Source of the DNA: an uncultured Eubacteriales bacterium
Lineage (GTDB): Bacteria > Bacillota > Clostridia > TANB77 > CAG-508
Assembly: GCA_949289635.1 (NCBI GenBank)
Contig: CASEOS010000004.1
Span: forward strand, 82,179 to 146,178
Length of the DNA: 64,000 nt
Reading direction: 5' to 3'
Shown here: positions 45,229 to 53,645 of the stretch, piece after piece
Layout: each line of letters starts with the position of its first letter
Numbering within the stretch: position 1 is the stretch's first letter
Program-made: the position numbers and the translations under genes
Notes under the pieces: model-generated
The model's database searches: none
What the model saw: the letters and a program-made list of their open reading frames with translations, nothing else
Told to the model about the DNA's origin: nothing

Positions 45229-45654
45229 TTGCTAATTGGTGAATATGAGCATTCTCTAGACGCTAAAGGTAGATTGATTATGCCAGTAAAATTAAGACAA
45301 GATATGGGGGAAAAGTTCATCGTAACAAAAGGGTTAGATGGATGTTTATTTGCTTTTTCACAAGAAGAATGGTTAAACTTTGAAACAAAACTAAAAGCAT
45401 TACCTCTTTCAGACAAAAATGCCAGAAACTTTGTAAGATTTTTCTTATCAGGTGCAACAGAATGTGAAATAGACAAACAAGGAAGATTTTTAATACCAAA
45501 TAATTTAAGAAATGCAGCAAATCTAGAAAAAGAAGTGGTTGTCATCGGTGTTGGGACAAGACTAGAAATATGGGATAAAGGCATTTGGGAAAAATGTGAT
45601 GAAGATATATCAGCAGATGAAATTGCTGAAAATATGGCAAATTTAGGTATATAA
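45229..45654 (+). CDS. mraZ: Transcriptional regulator MraZ
   Basis: MraZ is the conserved first gene of the division/wall cluster and represses it. The 141-residue product has the two AbrB-like SpoVT halves: [20 protein letters not shown] and [21 protein letters not shown], each with the DxKGR/DxQGR motif. The start is TTG at 45229 with SD GAGGTGGA. The upstream repeats form its operator. The stop (TAA) is followed by 78 further sense codons in the same frame, described separately. Confidence 0.93.
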   Translation: MLIGEYEHSLDAKGRLIMPVKLRQDMGEKFIVTKGLDGCLFAFSQEEWLNFETKLKALPLSDKNARNFVRFFLSGATECEIDKQGRFLIPNNLRNAANLEKEVVVIGVGTRLEIWDKGIWEKCDEDISADEIAENMANLGI

Positions 45655-45891
45655 CTTGCAAAAGTTTATATAGAAACAAAAGACAAATATACAAAAGAAA
45701 AATTAAAAATAACAAATGATAAAGTCAAAAAGAAAACAAAAGATAAGTATACCAAAGACAAACATACAAAAGCTTTAAAAAATACAAAAGATAAATTTTT
45801 TAAAGTACATAGGATTGATTTAAAATACGAATCGAAAAATAATAAGATACAAAAGTGGATTATTACAAAAGAATTTGTGAAAACAATTTGA
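45655..45891 (+). other. 78-codon in-frame open stretch after the mraZ stop
   Basis: Directly after the mraZ TAA, the same frame stays open for 78 codons to a TGA at 45889-45891. The translated stretch repeats a TKDK(Y/H/F)TK-like unit (TKDKYTKEK, TKDKYTKDKHTK, TKDKFF). It contains no ATG and no TTG or GTG until near its end, so it cannot be a normal separate gene. It may be a decayed C-terminal extension, a readthrough tail, or a stop-poor A-rich repeat. Confidence 0.4.
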
Positions 45892-45927
45892 AACCCAAAA
45901 GAAAAATAGCAATATACAAAGATAAAG

Positions 45928-45957
45928 ACAACTGGTAGTTTTCTAATTACCAGTTGT
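45928..45957 (+). promoter_or_regulatory. Hairpin upstream of rsmH
   Basis: ACAACTGGTA (45928-45937) pairs perfectly with TACCAGTTGT (45948-45957), 31 bp before the rsmH start. Only a weak T-run follows, so it is perhaps an attenuator or processing site. Confidence 0.5.
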
Positions 45958-45988
45958 TTAAGCATAATAAAAAGTAAGAGGTGTAAAA

Positions 45989-46918
45989 TTGAAATTTGAA
46001 CATAAACCAGTCTTGCTACAAGAATGTATAGAAGGATTACAAATAAAACCAGATGGCATATATGTTGATGGCACAATGGGAGGAGCAGGACATAGTATAG
46101 AAATTGCAAAAAGATTATCAAGTGAAGGAAAACTAATAGGCATTGATCGAGATGAAGAAGCTCTAAAAGCTTCAAAAGAAAGACTAGCAGAATATAAAAA
46201 TGTAACATATATCCATGATAATCATGACAATATAAAAGAAATATTACAAAAACTTGGAATGAATCAAGTAGATGGAATTTTACTAGATTTAGGAGTTTCT
46301 TCTTATCAATTAGATGAAAGGAATAGAGGGTTTAGCTATCTAGGGGAAAATGAACTAGATATGAGAATGGATAAGAGTCAAGAGTTAACAGCTAAAAAAG
46401 TTGTTAATGACTATTCTGAAAAAGAGTTGGCAAATATCATTTATGAATATGGAGAAGAACGATTTTCAAGACAAATTGCAAAAAACATTTGTAATTATAG
46501 AAAAGAAAAGACAATTAACACAACAAAAGAATTGGTAGATATTATTGAAAAATCCATTCCAAAATCGAAACAAACTGATGGACATCCTGCTAAAAGAACA
46601 TTTCAAGCAATTAGAATAGAAGTCAATAATGAAATCAAACCATTATATCAAACAGTAAAAGATTGTATTGATTGTTTAAAACCACAAGGAAGATTATGTA
46701 TTATTACATTTCATTCCTTAGAAGATAGAGCAGTCAAAAATGCTTACATAGAAGCAAAAGGAAAATGTACTTGCCCAAGTGATTTACCATATTGTGTATG
46801 TGGAGCAAAAACATTAGGAAAAATCATTACCAAAAAACCAATGATGGCAACAAAAGAAGAGCAAGAGGAAAATTCAAGAAGTAAAAGTGCAAAATTAAGA
46901 ATTTTTGAAAAGATATAA
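45989..46918 (+). CDS. rsmH: 16S rRNA (cytosine-1402-N4)-methyltransferase RsmH
   Basis: RsmH (MraW) methylates C1402 in the ribosomal P site using SAM. The TTG start at 45989 follows AGAGGTG. The SAM motif is [12 protein letters not shown] near residue 25, with [33 protein letters not shown], the helical insertion and [16 protein letters not shown]. The C-terminal [13 protein letters not shown] and [14 protein letters not shown] are also typical. The length of 309 residues is standard. It is the second gene of the cluster, 334 bp after mraZ, a longer gap than usual. Confidence 0.95.
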   Translation: MKFEHKPVLLQECIEGLQIKPDGIYVDGTMGGAGHSIEIAKRLSSEGKLIGIDRDEEALKASKERLAEYKNVTYIHDNHDNIKEILQKLGMNQVDGILLDLGVSSYQLDERNRGFSYLGENELDMRMDKSQELTAKKVVNDYSEKELANIIYEYGEERFSRQIAKNICNYRKEKTINTTKELVDIIEKSIPKSKQTDGHPAKRTFQAIRIEVNNEIKPLYQTVKDCIDCLKPQGRLCIITFHSLEDRAVKNAYIEAKGKCTCPSDLPYCVCGAKTLGKIITKKPMMATKEEQEENSRSKSAKLRIFEKI

Positions 46919-46947
46919 ACAAAAGTAAAGAGGAGGTGAGATAACCT

Positions 46948-47445
46948 ATGGCAACGAGATATCAATATGAGACAAGTCCAAGAAAATTAGATCCCAATAT
47001 TAGAAAAGAAAAGAAAAAACAAAATATTAAAGTAGTAAAAGATTTGCCAAAACAAGATATCAAATTATCAAAAGAACAAAAGAAAAAACATAGAAAAGCA
47101 ACTTTATTAGTTATTGCTATATTTGCTGTGCTATTTACCATAAGTTATCGAAACACTCAAATTAATGAAAAGTTTAATGAAATACAAAATTTAAGAACAG
47201 AATTATCTTCATTACAAAAAGAGAATGAACAATTACAAGTAACAATAGAAAACAGTTTAAATTTAAGTAATATTGAAAAACAAGCAAAAGAAAAATTAGG
47301 TATGCAAAAATTAACAAACAAACAAACTGTATATGTCAGTTTACCAAAGAAAGATTATATAGAATCTGCAACAGAAAAAGTGGAAATTAGTGATACCAAT
47401 GAAAATTGGTTTCAAAAATTGGTAGATAAAATTTTTAATAGATAA
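46948..47445 (+). CDS. ftsL: Cell division protein FtsL
   Basis: This 165-residue bitopic protein has a long basic cytoplasmic N-terminus (1-50), one transmembrane segment (about 52-70, ATLLVIAIFAVLFTISY) and an extracytoplasmic leucine-zipper-like coiled coil (NEIQNLRTELSSLQKENEQLQVTIE). KQAKEKLGMQKLTNKQTVYVSLPK is the typical FtsL end. FtsL links FtsB/DivIC to the FtsW-PBP complex. The position between rsmH and the transpeptidase gene confirms it. SD GAGGTGA. Confidence 0.9.
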   Translation: MATRYQYETSPRKLDPNIRKEKKKQNIKVVKDLPKQDIKLSKEQKKKHRKATLLVIAIFAVLFTISYRNTQINEKFNEIQNLRTELSSLQKENEQLQVTIENSLNLSNIEKQAKEKLGMQKLTNKQTVYVSLPKKDYIESATEKVEISDTNENWFQKLVDKIFNR

Positions 47446-47510
47446 TTGTGAAAAAAGCAGTTATCTATTTTGTTTTAATTTTAAATATTTCTTGCAGGCA
47501 TAAAAATATT

Positions 47511-47542
47511 CACCTCTAATACATATTATTAGAGGTGTTTTT
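47511..47542 (+). promoter_or_regulatory. Terminator-like hairpin carrying the SD of the PBP gene
   Basis: Perfect 11-bp arms CACCTCTAATA (47511-47521) and TATTAGAGGTG (47527-47537) with a 5-nt loop are followed by five T and then directly by the ATG. The SD AGAGGTG is the 3' arm itself. The hairpin can terminate ftsL transcripts and would hide the SD whenever folded. Confidence 0.75.
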
Positions 47543-49534
47543 ATGAATGAAATTAAACTATCAAGTAAGAAAAAAATGAGGAATATTTTATTTGTATCTT
47601 TTTTAATTATTATATGTTTGATTGTGAGAATTGGATATATACAATTGATACAAGGAAAAGAATTGGCAAAACTTGCTTATGAACAACAAACATTGGATAG
47701 AAAAATCAACCCCAAAAGAGGAACCATTTATGATGCAACAGGAAAAAATATATTAGCCATTAGTAGTACAGTAGAAACCGTTACCGTAAATCCCGGAAAT
47801 ATTTCTGCTGAAAATAAAGAAAAAGTGGCAAAAGTGTTGTCAGATATATTTGAACTGGATTATGAAACCGTATTAAAAAAAGTAAAAAAGAGAAGTTCTA
47901 TTGAAACCATTGTAAAAAAAGTAGAAAAAGATAAGACAGATGAGTTAAGAGAGTGGATGGAAGAAAATAATATAACAAATGGAATTAATATTGATGAAGA
48001 CACCAAACGATATTATCCCTATAACAATTTAGCATCACAAATTATTGGCTTTTGTGGCAGTGATAATCAAGGATTAGATGGAATAGAAGCAAAATATGAA
48101 GAAGAACTAAAAGGGGAACAAGGAGCTATTCAAAAACATACAGATGCCAAAGGGGGAGAAATCGGAGAAGAAGGAGAAAACTATGTACCTGCCATAGATG
48201 GAAACGATTTAGTATTAACCATTGATTTAACGATTCAATCTATAGTGGAAAAATATCTAGAGGAAGCTTGTATAGACAATGTTTGTACTGATGGAGGAAG
48301 TATTATTGTCATGAATCCACAAAATGGAGATATTTTGGCTATGGCAAATTATCCTAATTATAACTTAAATGAGCCATATGAACCATATACAGACGAATTA
48401 AAAGCAATATGGAATTCTTTAGAGCAAGCAGAGAAAACAAGATATCTACAAGCAGTTTGGAGAAATAAAGCGATTGCAGATACCTATGAACCAGGTTCTG
48501 TATTTAAGTTGATTACAGCCTCAGCAGCATTAGAAGAAGGTATTACAGATACAGATAATGAAGGAGAATTTACTTGCACAGGTGGAATTGAAGTGGCAGG
48601 TGTTAGGATAAAATGTTGGAGATATTATAGACCACATGGTTCAGAAAGTTTAAGGCAAGCTTTGATGAATTCTTGTAATCCTGTTTTTATAGGATTAGGA
48701 CAAAAAATGGGAGTAACAAAATATTATGAATATTTGGAAAAATTCAAACTATTACAAACAACAGGAATTGATTTGCCTGGAGAAGCTAGAAGTATATTTT
48801 TAGCAAAAGAAAAGGCAGGACCAGTAGAATTAGCAACTATCAGTTTTGGGCAAAGATTTGAAATTACACCAATACAATTGGCAACAGCAGTATCAAGTAT
48901 TGCCAATGGAGGAACTAGTATAAAACCAAGAGTGGTAAAACAAATCATCAATAGTGAAACAAAGGAAGTAACAGATATTCCAGTAGAAAAAGGAGATACA
49001 GTTATTTCTAAAGAAACTTCTGAAAAAGTGTTAAGTATGATGGAAAGTGTTGTATCAGAAGGAACTGGTAAAAATGCAAAAGTAACAGGGTATAGAATTG
49101 GAGGAAAAACAGGAACTTCAGAAGATGGAGTAAATACCAACAAATATGTAACATCTTTTTGTGGGGTAGCACCAATTGATAATCCACAAGTAGTTGTTCT
49201 AGTTACTTTATATAATCCAACAGGTGAAGGAGGACACCAAGGAGGAGGTGTGGCAGCACCTGTGGGAGGACAGATTTTTAGTGAAATATTGCCATATTTA
49301 GAAGTCAATAAACAAGTGCTAGAAGGAGAGGAAGAAGAAGTTATCAGTCAAGTACAGGTACCAGATGTGATGGGAAAAACATTAGCAGAATCAAAACAAA
49401 TTCTAAAAGAAAATAACTTGGAAATATATTTAGAAAATGAAGATATAGATATGGAAAATACCTATGTAAAAAATCAAATCCCAAGTTCGGGTATAATTGT
49501 AAATGAACAAAGTAAAGTAGTGATAGAATATTAA
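47543..49534 (+). CDS. Division transpeptidase (class B PBP, SpoVD/PBP2B type) with PASTA domain
   Basis: The 663-residue class B penicillin-binding protein has an N-terminal anchor (about 13-30) and a dimerisation domain (KINPKRGTIYDATGKNILA onward). The transpeptidase domain has S319-x-x-K322 in YEPGSVFKL, SCN-type NSCNP and KTGTSED. One C-terminal PASTA domain follows (VPDVMGKTLAESKQILKENN to the end). It cross-links septal peptidoglycan with FtsW. The single PASTA fits either PBP2B or the sporulation-specific SpoVD; with no second copy in the window the division role is likelier. Its SD lies within a terminator-like hairpin. Confidence 0.92.
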   Translation: MNEIKLSSKKKMRNILFVSFLIIICLIVRIGYIQLIQGKELAKLAYEQQTLDRKINPKRGTIYDATGKNILAISSTVETVTVNPGNISAENKEKVAKVLSDIFELDYETVLKKVKKRSSIETIVKKVEKDKTDELREWMEENNITNGINIDEDTKRYYPYNNLASQIIGFCGSDNQGLDGIEAKYEEELKGEQGAIQKHTDAKGGEIGEEGENYVPAIDGNDLVLTIDLTIQSIVEKYLEEACIDNVCTDGGSIIVMNPQNGDILAMANYPNYNLNEPYEPYTDELKAIWNSLEQAEKTRYLQAVWRNKAIADTYEPGSVFKLITASAALEEGITDTDNEGEFTCTGGIEVAGVRIKCWRYYRPHGSESLRQALMNSCNPVFIGLGQKMGVTKYYEYLEKFKLLQTTGIDLPGEARSIFLAKEKAGPVELATISFGQRFEITPIQLATAVSSIANGGTSIKPRVVKQIINSETKEVTDIPVEKGDTVISKETSEKVLSMMESVVSEGTGKNAKVTGYRIGGKTGTSEDGVNTNKYVTSFCGVAPIDNPQVVVLVTLYNPTGEGGHQGGGVAAPVGGQIFSEILPYLEVNKQVLEGEEEEVISQVQVPDVMGKTLAESKQILKENNLEIYLENEDIDMENTYVKNQIPSSGIIVNEQSKVVIEY

Positions 49535-49551
49535 AAAAGTCATAAAAACTC

Positions 49552-49580
49552 TATACAAAAAATAATTTTCGTTATATAAT
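49552..49580 (+). promoter_or_regulatory. Possible promoter before murE
   Basis: TATACA (49552-49557), 17-bp spacer, TATAAT (49575-49580). The -35 is weak. Confidence 0.45.
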
Positions 49581-49644
49581 ATGAGAGATTAAATGGAATA
49601 ATTTCCATATAATTCATGATTTATAATCGAAAGGATTGAAAAAA

Positions 49645-51141
49645 ATGAAATTAAAAGAAATGTTAGTAGGATTAGAAAATCTAAAAGTAAAAGGAGATTT
49701 AGATATTGAAATATCTGGAGTTGAAAACAATTCAAAAAATGTGAAACCAGGATATTTATTTGTAGCCATACAAGGTTTTTCAACAGATGGTCATCAATAT
49801 GTGGAAAATGCCCTAGAAAATGGTGCAACAGCAATCATGATTCAAGAAGGATGTAATTTAAAAGGGGTAAACATACCTGATAGGGTGACAGTTGTTATGG
49901 CAAAAGATACAAGAGAAGGATTAGCGATTGTATCAGATAATTTTTATGATCATCCATCAAGAAAATTTAAATTAATTGGTGTTACAGGAACAAAAGGAAA
50001 AACAACAACCACATTTATGATAAAAGAAATATTTGAAAAAGCAGGAAAAAAAGTAGGTTTAGTTGGAACAATTGCAACATATATCAATGGAAAGAAAGTA
50101 AAAGACAGTGATAGAACAACACCAGAAAGTTTAGAATTGCAACAAACATTTGCAGAAATGGTAAAAAAAGGTGTTGAAGTGGTGGTTATGGAAGTTTCAT
50201 CACAAAGTTTAAAATTAAACAGAGTAGAAGGATGTAATTTTGATATGGTTGTATTTACAAACTTTTCAGAAGATCATATCAGTCCTAAAGAACACCCAGA
50301 CATGGAAGACTATTTTAACTCAAAGTTAAAATTATTTAATATGTGTAAAACAGGAATTACAAATGCAGATGATTTACATGGAGCAAAAATACCAAGATTA
50401 TTTCCAGATAGTAATATTACAACATATGGAATTGATAATTATGCAAATCTTTTAGCAAAAGATATTACCATTACAAATTCTTATGTGGACTTCAAAGTAA
50501 AATTAAAAGATAGAAATGAAAGAGTAAAAACAGGAATACCTGGAAGGTTTAGTGTATATAATTCATTAGCGGCTATTTGTGTTGCACAAAAATTTGGAAT
50601 TGCTCCTGAGCCTATAAAAGAAGCGTTGACTGAGGTGAGAGTACCAGGAAGATCTGAATTAGTAGATAATAAAAGAGAAATACCAATCATGATAGATTAT
50701 GCTCATTCACCAGAAAGTCTAGAAAATATATTACAAGCAACAAAAAGTTATACAAGAGGAAAAGTCATATCTGTATTTGGTTGTGGTGGAGATAGAGATG
50801 CTGGTAAAAGACCAATTATGGGAGAAATATCAGGAAGAATTGCAGACTTTACTATTATTACATCTGATAATCCAAGAACAGAAGATCCTAAAAAAATAGT
50901 AGACCAAATAGAAGAAGGTATGAAAAAAACAAATGGAAAATATGAAGTGATTGTCGATAGAACAGAAGCGATAAAAGAAGCTATCAGAATGGCAACGAAA
51001 CGAGACATTGTTATTTTAGCAGGAAAAGGACATGAGCCATATCAAGAAATTAATGGAGAAAAATATCCATTTGACGAGAGAGTGATTGTTAGAGATATCA
51101 TAGATGAATTAGAAAATGAAACAAAGAATAAGAAAAAATAA
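49645..51141 (+). CDS. murE: UDP-MurNAc-L-Ala-D-Glu:meso-diaminopimelate ligase
   Basis: MurE adds the third stem-peptide residue in the cytoplasm. The start is ATG 49645; the TTG at 49636 abuts SD AAAGGA. The N-terminal NNSKNVKPGYLFVAIQGF, ATP loop GVTGTKGKTTTTFM, carbamylated-lysine region FTNFSEDHISPKEHPDMEDYF and substrate-selecting SDNPRTEDP are visible. DNPR is the motif of mDAP-adding enzymes, as opposed to lysine. That agrees with dapF and dapL at 16-18 kb. The length is 498 residues. It lies 17 bp before mraY. Confidence 0.95.
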   Translation: MKLKEMLVGLENLKVKGDLDIEISGVENNSKNVKPGYLFVAIQGFSTDGHQYVENALENGATAIMIQEGCNLKGVNIPDRVTVVMAKDTREGLAIVSDNFYDHPSRKFKLIGVTGTKGKTTTTFMIKEIFEKAGKKVGLVGTIATYINGKKVKDSDRTTPESLELQQTFAEMVKKGVEVVVMEVSSQSLKLNRVEGCNFDMVVFTNFSEDHISPKEHPDMEDYFNSKLKLFNMCKTGITNADDLHGAKIPRLFPDSNITTYGIDNYANLLAKDITITNSYVDFKVKLKDRNERVKTGIPGRFSVYNSLAAICVAQKFGIAPEPIKEALTEVRVPGRSELVDNKREIPIMIDYAHSPESLENILQATKSYTRGKVISVFGCGGDRDAGKRPIMGEISGRIADFTIITSDNPRTEDPKKIVDQIEEGMKKTNGKYEVIVDRTEAIKEAIRMATKRDIVILAGKGHEPYQEINGEKYPFDERVIVRDIIDELENETKNKKK

Positions 51142-51158
51142 AACGAAAGAAAGGTTGG

Positions 51159-52145
51159 ATGAAATTGATATTCGAGGCAAAAGTATTGATAATCGCATTT
51201 ATTGTATCGATTATCATGGGATTTATCATTATACCAATATTAAAGAAAAGAAAAGTAGGGCAAATAGAAAGAGATGACGGACCACAATCTCATTTAAAAA
51301 AACAAGGAACACCAACAATGGGTGGGATTATTATCATTATTACTATGGCATTGGTAGTAATAGGAACATATATATATTTATCAAGTATGGGAGAAACAGA
51401 TATAGCTCATAGATTATTACCAATATTGTTATTAACAATTGGATTTGGACTAATTGGATTTATAGATGATTTTAAAAAATTAGTATTAAAAAATACAGAA
51501 GGTTTAAAACCAAGTTATAAAATGATTGGATTACTGATTATTTCAGTAGCATATGTTATTTATTTAGTATATGGATTAAAAATAGAAACACAAACTTATA
51601 TACCAATCATAAAAACATATATAGATATGCCAATTTTTATCTATATACCATTTGCCATTATTGTGATATTAGGAGCAACAAATGCTGTGAATTTGACAGA
51701 TGGAATTGATGGCTTATCATCTAGTGTATGTGCAATTATTATTACGTGTTTGGCAATTATTGGAATTAGTTTACAATTATATGAAGTATCTATATTTGCA
51801 AGTATTGTTATAGGTGCAGTTCTAGGATTTTTAATGTTTAATATTCATCCAGCAAAAGTATTTATGGGAGATACAGGTTCTCTTATGCTGGGAGGCGTTA
51901 TATCAGGATTGGCACTATATCTAGAAATGCCATTATTATTACTTATCATTGCATTAATACCAGTATTAGAAACTATATCTGTTATGATACAAGTAGTATA
52001 TTTTAAAAAGACAGGAAAACGATTTTTCAAAATGGCACCATTACATCACCACTTTGAATTATCAGGTTGGAAAGAAAATAAGGTGGTTGTTGTATTTAGT
52101 ATAGTAACATTATTATTATGTATCATTGGACTAAAGATAATATAA
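51159..52145 (+). CDS. mraY: Phospho-MurNAc-pentapeptide translocase MraY
   Basis: MraY transfers phospho-MurNAc-pentapeptide to undecaprenyl phosphate to make lipid I. The polytopic 328-residue protein (about ten membrane helices) shows DDGPQSHLKKQGTPTMGG, the catalytic GFIDDFKK, NAVNLTDGIDGL, KVFMGDTGSLMLGG and the C-terminal MAPLHHHFELSGWKE. All match the family. Direct repeats and a terminator-like hairpin separate it from ftsW. Confidence 0.95.
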   Translation: MKLIFEAKVLIIAFIVSIIMGFIIIPILKKRKVGQIERDDGPQSHLKKQGTPTMGGIIIIITMALVVIGTYIYLSSMGETDIAHRLLPILLLTIGFGLIGFIDDFKKLVLKNTEGLKPSYKMIGLLIISVAYVIYLVYGLKIETQTYIPIIKTYIDMPIFIYIPFAIIVILGATNAVNLTDGIDGLSSSVCAIIITCLAIIGISLQLYEVSIFASIVIGAVLGFLMFNIHPAKVFMGDTGSLMLGGVISGLALYLEMPLLLLIIALIPVLETISVMIQVVYFKKTGKRFFKMAPLHHHFELSGWKENKVVVVFSIVTLLLCIIGLKII

Positions 52146-52181
52146 GAAAAGCATGCATAACGAAATCAAAGATTTCTATGC
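52142..52181. repeat. 40-bp direct repeat, copy 1
   Basis: It begins at the last codons of mraY and matches 52291-52330 at 39 of 40 positions. The unit contains an internal stem (GAAATC/GATTTC with flanking GCATA/TATGC). Between the copies lies another hairpin, GTGAAG..GCAGT..CTTCAC (about 52188-52213). Confidence 0.85.
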
Positions 52182-52243
52182 ATAAATGTGAAGACTGCTA
52201 CGCAGTACTTCACGAATATAAGAGGCTTAACCTTGTTGTATAC

Positions 52244-52284
52244 GAAAAAATCTAAATAGGGTCAAGATAAAAGTAGATTTTTTC
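52244..52284 (+). terminator. Terminator-like hairpin between mraY and ftsW
   Basis: GAAAAAATCTA (52244-52254) pairs perfectly with TAGATTTTTTC (52274-52284). Confidence 0.6.
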
Positions 52285-52290
52285 TATACA

Positions 52291-52342
52291 ATAAGAAAAG
52301 CATGCATAACGAAATCGAAGATTTCTATGCGATAGCTTTTTT
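52291..52342. repeat. 40-bp direct repeat, copy 2, extended into a terminator
   Basis: The second copy (52291-52330) is followed by GATAGCTTTTTT, which pairs with AAGAAAAGC at the start of the repeat, so this copy folds as an intrinsic-terminator-like hairpin just before the ftsW SD. Confidence 0.75.
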
Positions 52343-52354
52343 CTTGAGAAAGGA

Positions 52355-53500
52355 ATGATAAAAAGAATGGTAAGAAAGAAAGGGAAGAGTTTTTCAAGCT
52401 TTCTAAAAAACCCAATTGATTTTACATTATTGATAACGATATTGTTATTGTTATCAATAGGATTAATTATGGTACTTTCAGCAAGTTCTCCATCAGCACT
52501 TTCTGAAAGTGGAAATAGTTACTCATATTTTTTTAGACAAGCAATTTTTGCAATAGCCGGATTATTTATGATGTGGGTAATTTCTAATATTGATTATCGA
52601 TTTTACCAGAAATATTCTAAATTAGCATATATTATAGCATTCTTGTTACTATTAGCAGTACCACTTATCGGTAGAGAAGTAAATGGTGCAAAAAGATGGA
52701 TATATATTACAGAATCACTTTCATTTCAACCATCTGAAATTGTAAAGTTATTAATGATATTATTTTATGCAGGAATATTAGTGAAAAATAGAGATGAACT
52801 AAATATGTATGAAAAAGGATTTTTAAAACATATTATCATGATAGCACCAATTATTGTCTTACTATTAATAGAACCACATTTTAGTGCATCCATTGTTATT
52901 GTTGGTATTGTAGCAATTATGATGATTATTGCAGGTTGTAAGTTTTGGCATTTTCTTGTATCAGGCTTAGTGGTTGGAGTACCTGGAATAATAGCATTAA
53001 TTTTTCTAGAACCTTATAGATTGCAAAGAGTTATTACATTCTTAAATCCATGGAGTGATCCAACAGGAGATGGGTGGCAAGTAATACAAAGTTTATATGC
53101 AATTGGTTCAGGAGGATTATTTGGGGCAGGACTAGGAGAGAGTAAACAAAAGTATTTATACATTCCCGAACCACACAATGATTTTATTTTTTCAATACTA
53201 GCAGAAGAATTAGGATTTATAGGATGTGCAGTAGTTATTATACTATTTGCCATATTTATATGGAGAGGTATTTTAATCGCTATGAAATCTCCAGATATGT
53301 TTGGTAGTCTAATAGCAATAGGAATTACAGCACAAATTGCGATTCAAGTAATTATCAATATTGCAGTTGTTACATCATCAATGCCAGCAACAGGAATGCC
53401 ATTACCATTTTTTAGTTATGGAGGAACATCATTATTTATTTTACTGTGCGAGATGGGAGTGCTCTTAAATATTTCAAAAGCAGGAGCCAAAAAAGAATAG
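52355..53500 (+). CDS. ftsW: SEDS septal peptidoglycan polymerase FtsW
   Basis: This polytopic protein polymerises lipid II at the septum with the class B PBP encoded upstream. Signatures are LSASSPSALSESGNSYSYFFRQ, VNGAKRWIYITESLSFQPSEIVKLLMI, LIEPHFSAS, NPWSDPTGDGWQVIQSLYAIGSGGLFGAGLGESKQ, HNDFIFSILAEELGF and GMPLPFFSYGGTS. Two in-frame ATGs compete (52355 and 52367): the first nearly touches SD AAAGGA, the second is 13 nt away, so the exact start is open. A REPIN-like pair follows. Confidence 0.93.
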   Translation: MIKRMVRKKGKSFSSFLKNPIDFTLLITILLLLSIGLIMVLSASSPSALSESGNSYSYFFRQAIFAIAGLFMMWVISNIDYRFYQKYSKLAYIIAFLLLLAVPLIGREVNGAKRWIYITESLSFQPSEIVKLLMILFYAGILVKNRDELNMYEKGFLKHIIMIAPIIVLLLIEPHFSASIVIVGIVAIMMIIAGCKFWHFLVSGLVVGVPGIIALIFLEPYRLQRVITFLNPWSDPTGDGWQVIQSLYAIGSGGLFGAGLGESKQKYLYIPEPHNDFIFSILAEELGFIGCAVVIILFAIFIWRGILIAMKSPDMFGSLIAIGITAQIAIQVIINIAVVTSSMPATGMPLPFFSYGGTSLFILLCEMGVLLNISKAGAKKE

Positions 53501-53507
53501 AGGTTGT

Positions 53508-53630
53508 CAAAGAGTGATGATTTTGGGGACGGAGCAAAAAATCATCGCTAATAATTAATTAATGCCATAGTATAAATTAATTTTTAAAAGTGATGATTTT
53601 TTGCTCCGTCCCCAAAATCATCACTCTTTG
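53508..53630. repeat. REPIN-like inverted pair C
   Basis: Arms 53508-53549 and 53589-53630 are complementary over 42 positions with one mismatch, separated by 39 nt. Each arm folds on itself: GATGATTTT and AAAATCATC enclose GGGGACGGAGC. It fills the ftsW-murG gap inside the wall cluster and ends 16 bp before the murG start. Confidence 0.9.
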
Positions 53631-53645
53631 AGAAAGGAAGGAAAA

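Noticed and set aside
45666..46208. 180-codon reverse-strand frame across the mraZ-rsmH gap
   Set aside because: It overlaps the first 220 bases of the certain rsmH gene, encodes a leucine-rich A/T artefact and has no SD. It mirrors the stop-poor A-rich forward strand.
48724..49308. 194-codon reverse-strand frame inside the division PBP gene
   Set aside because: Antisense of a clear transpeptidase domain containing the KTG motif. No start signal.
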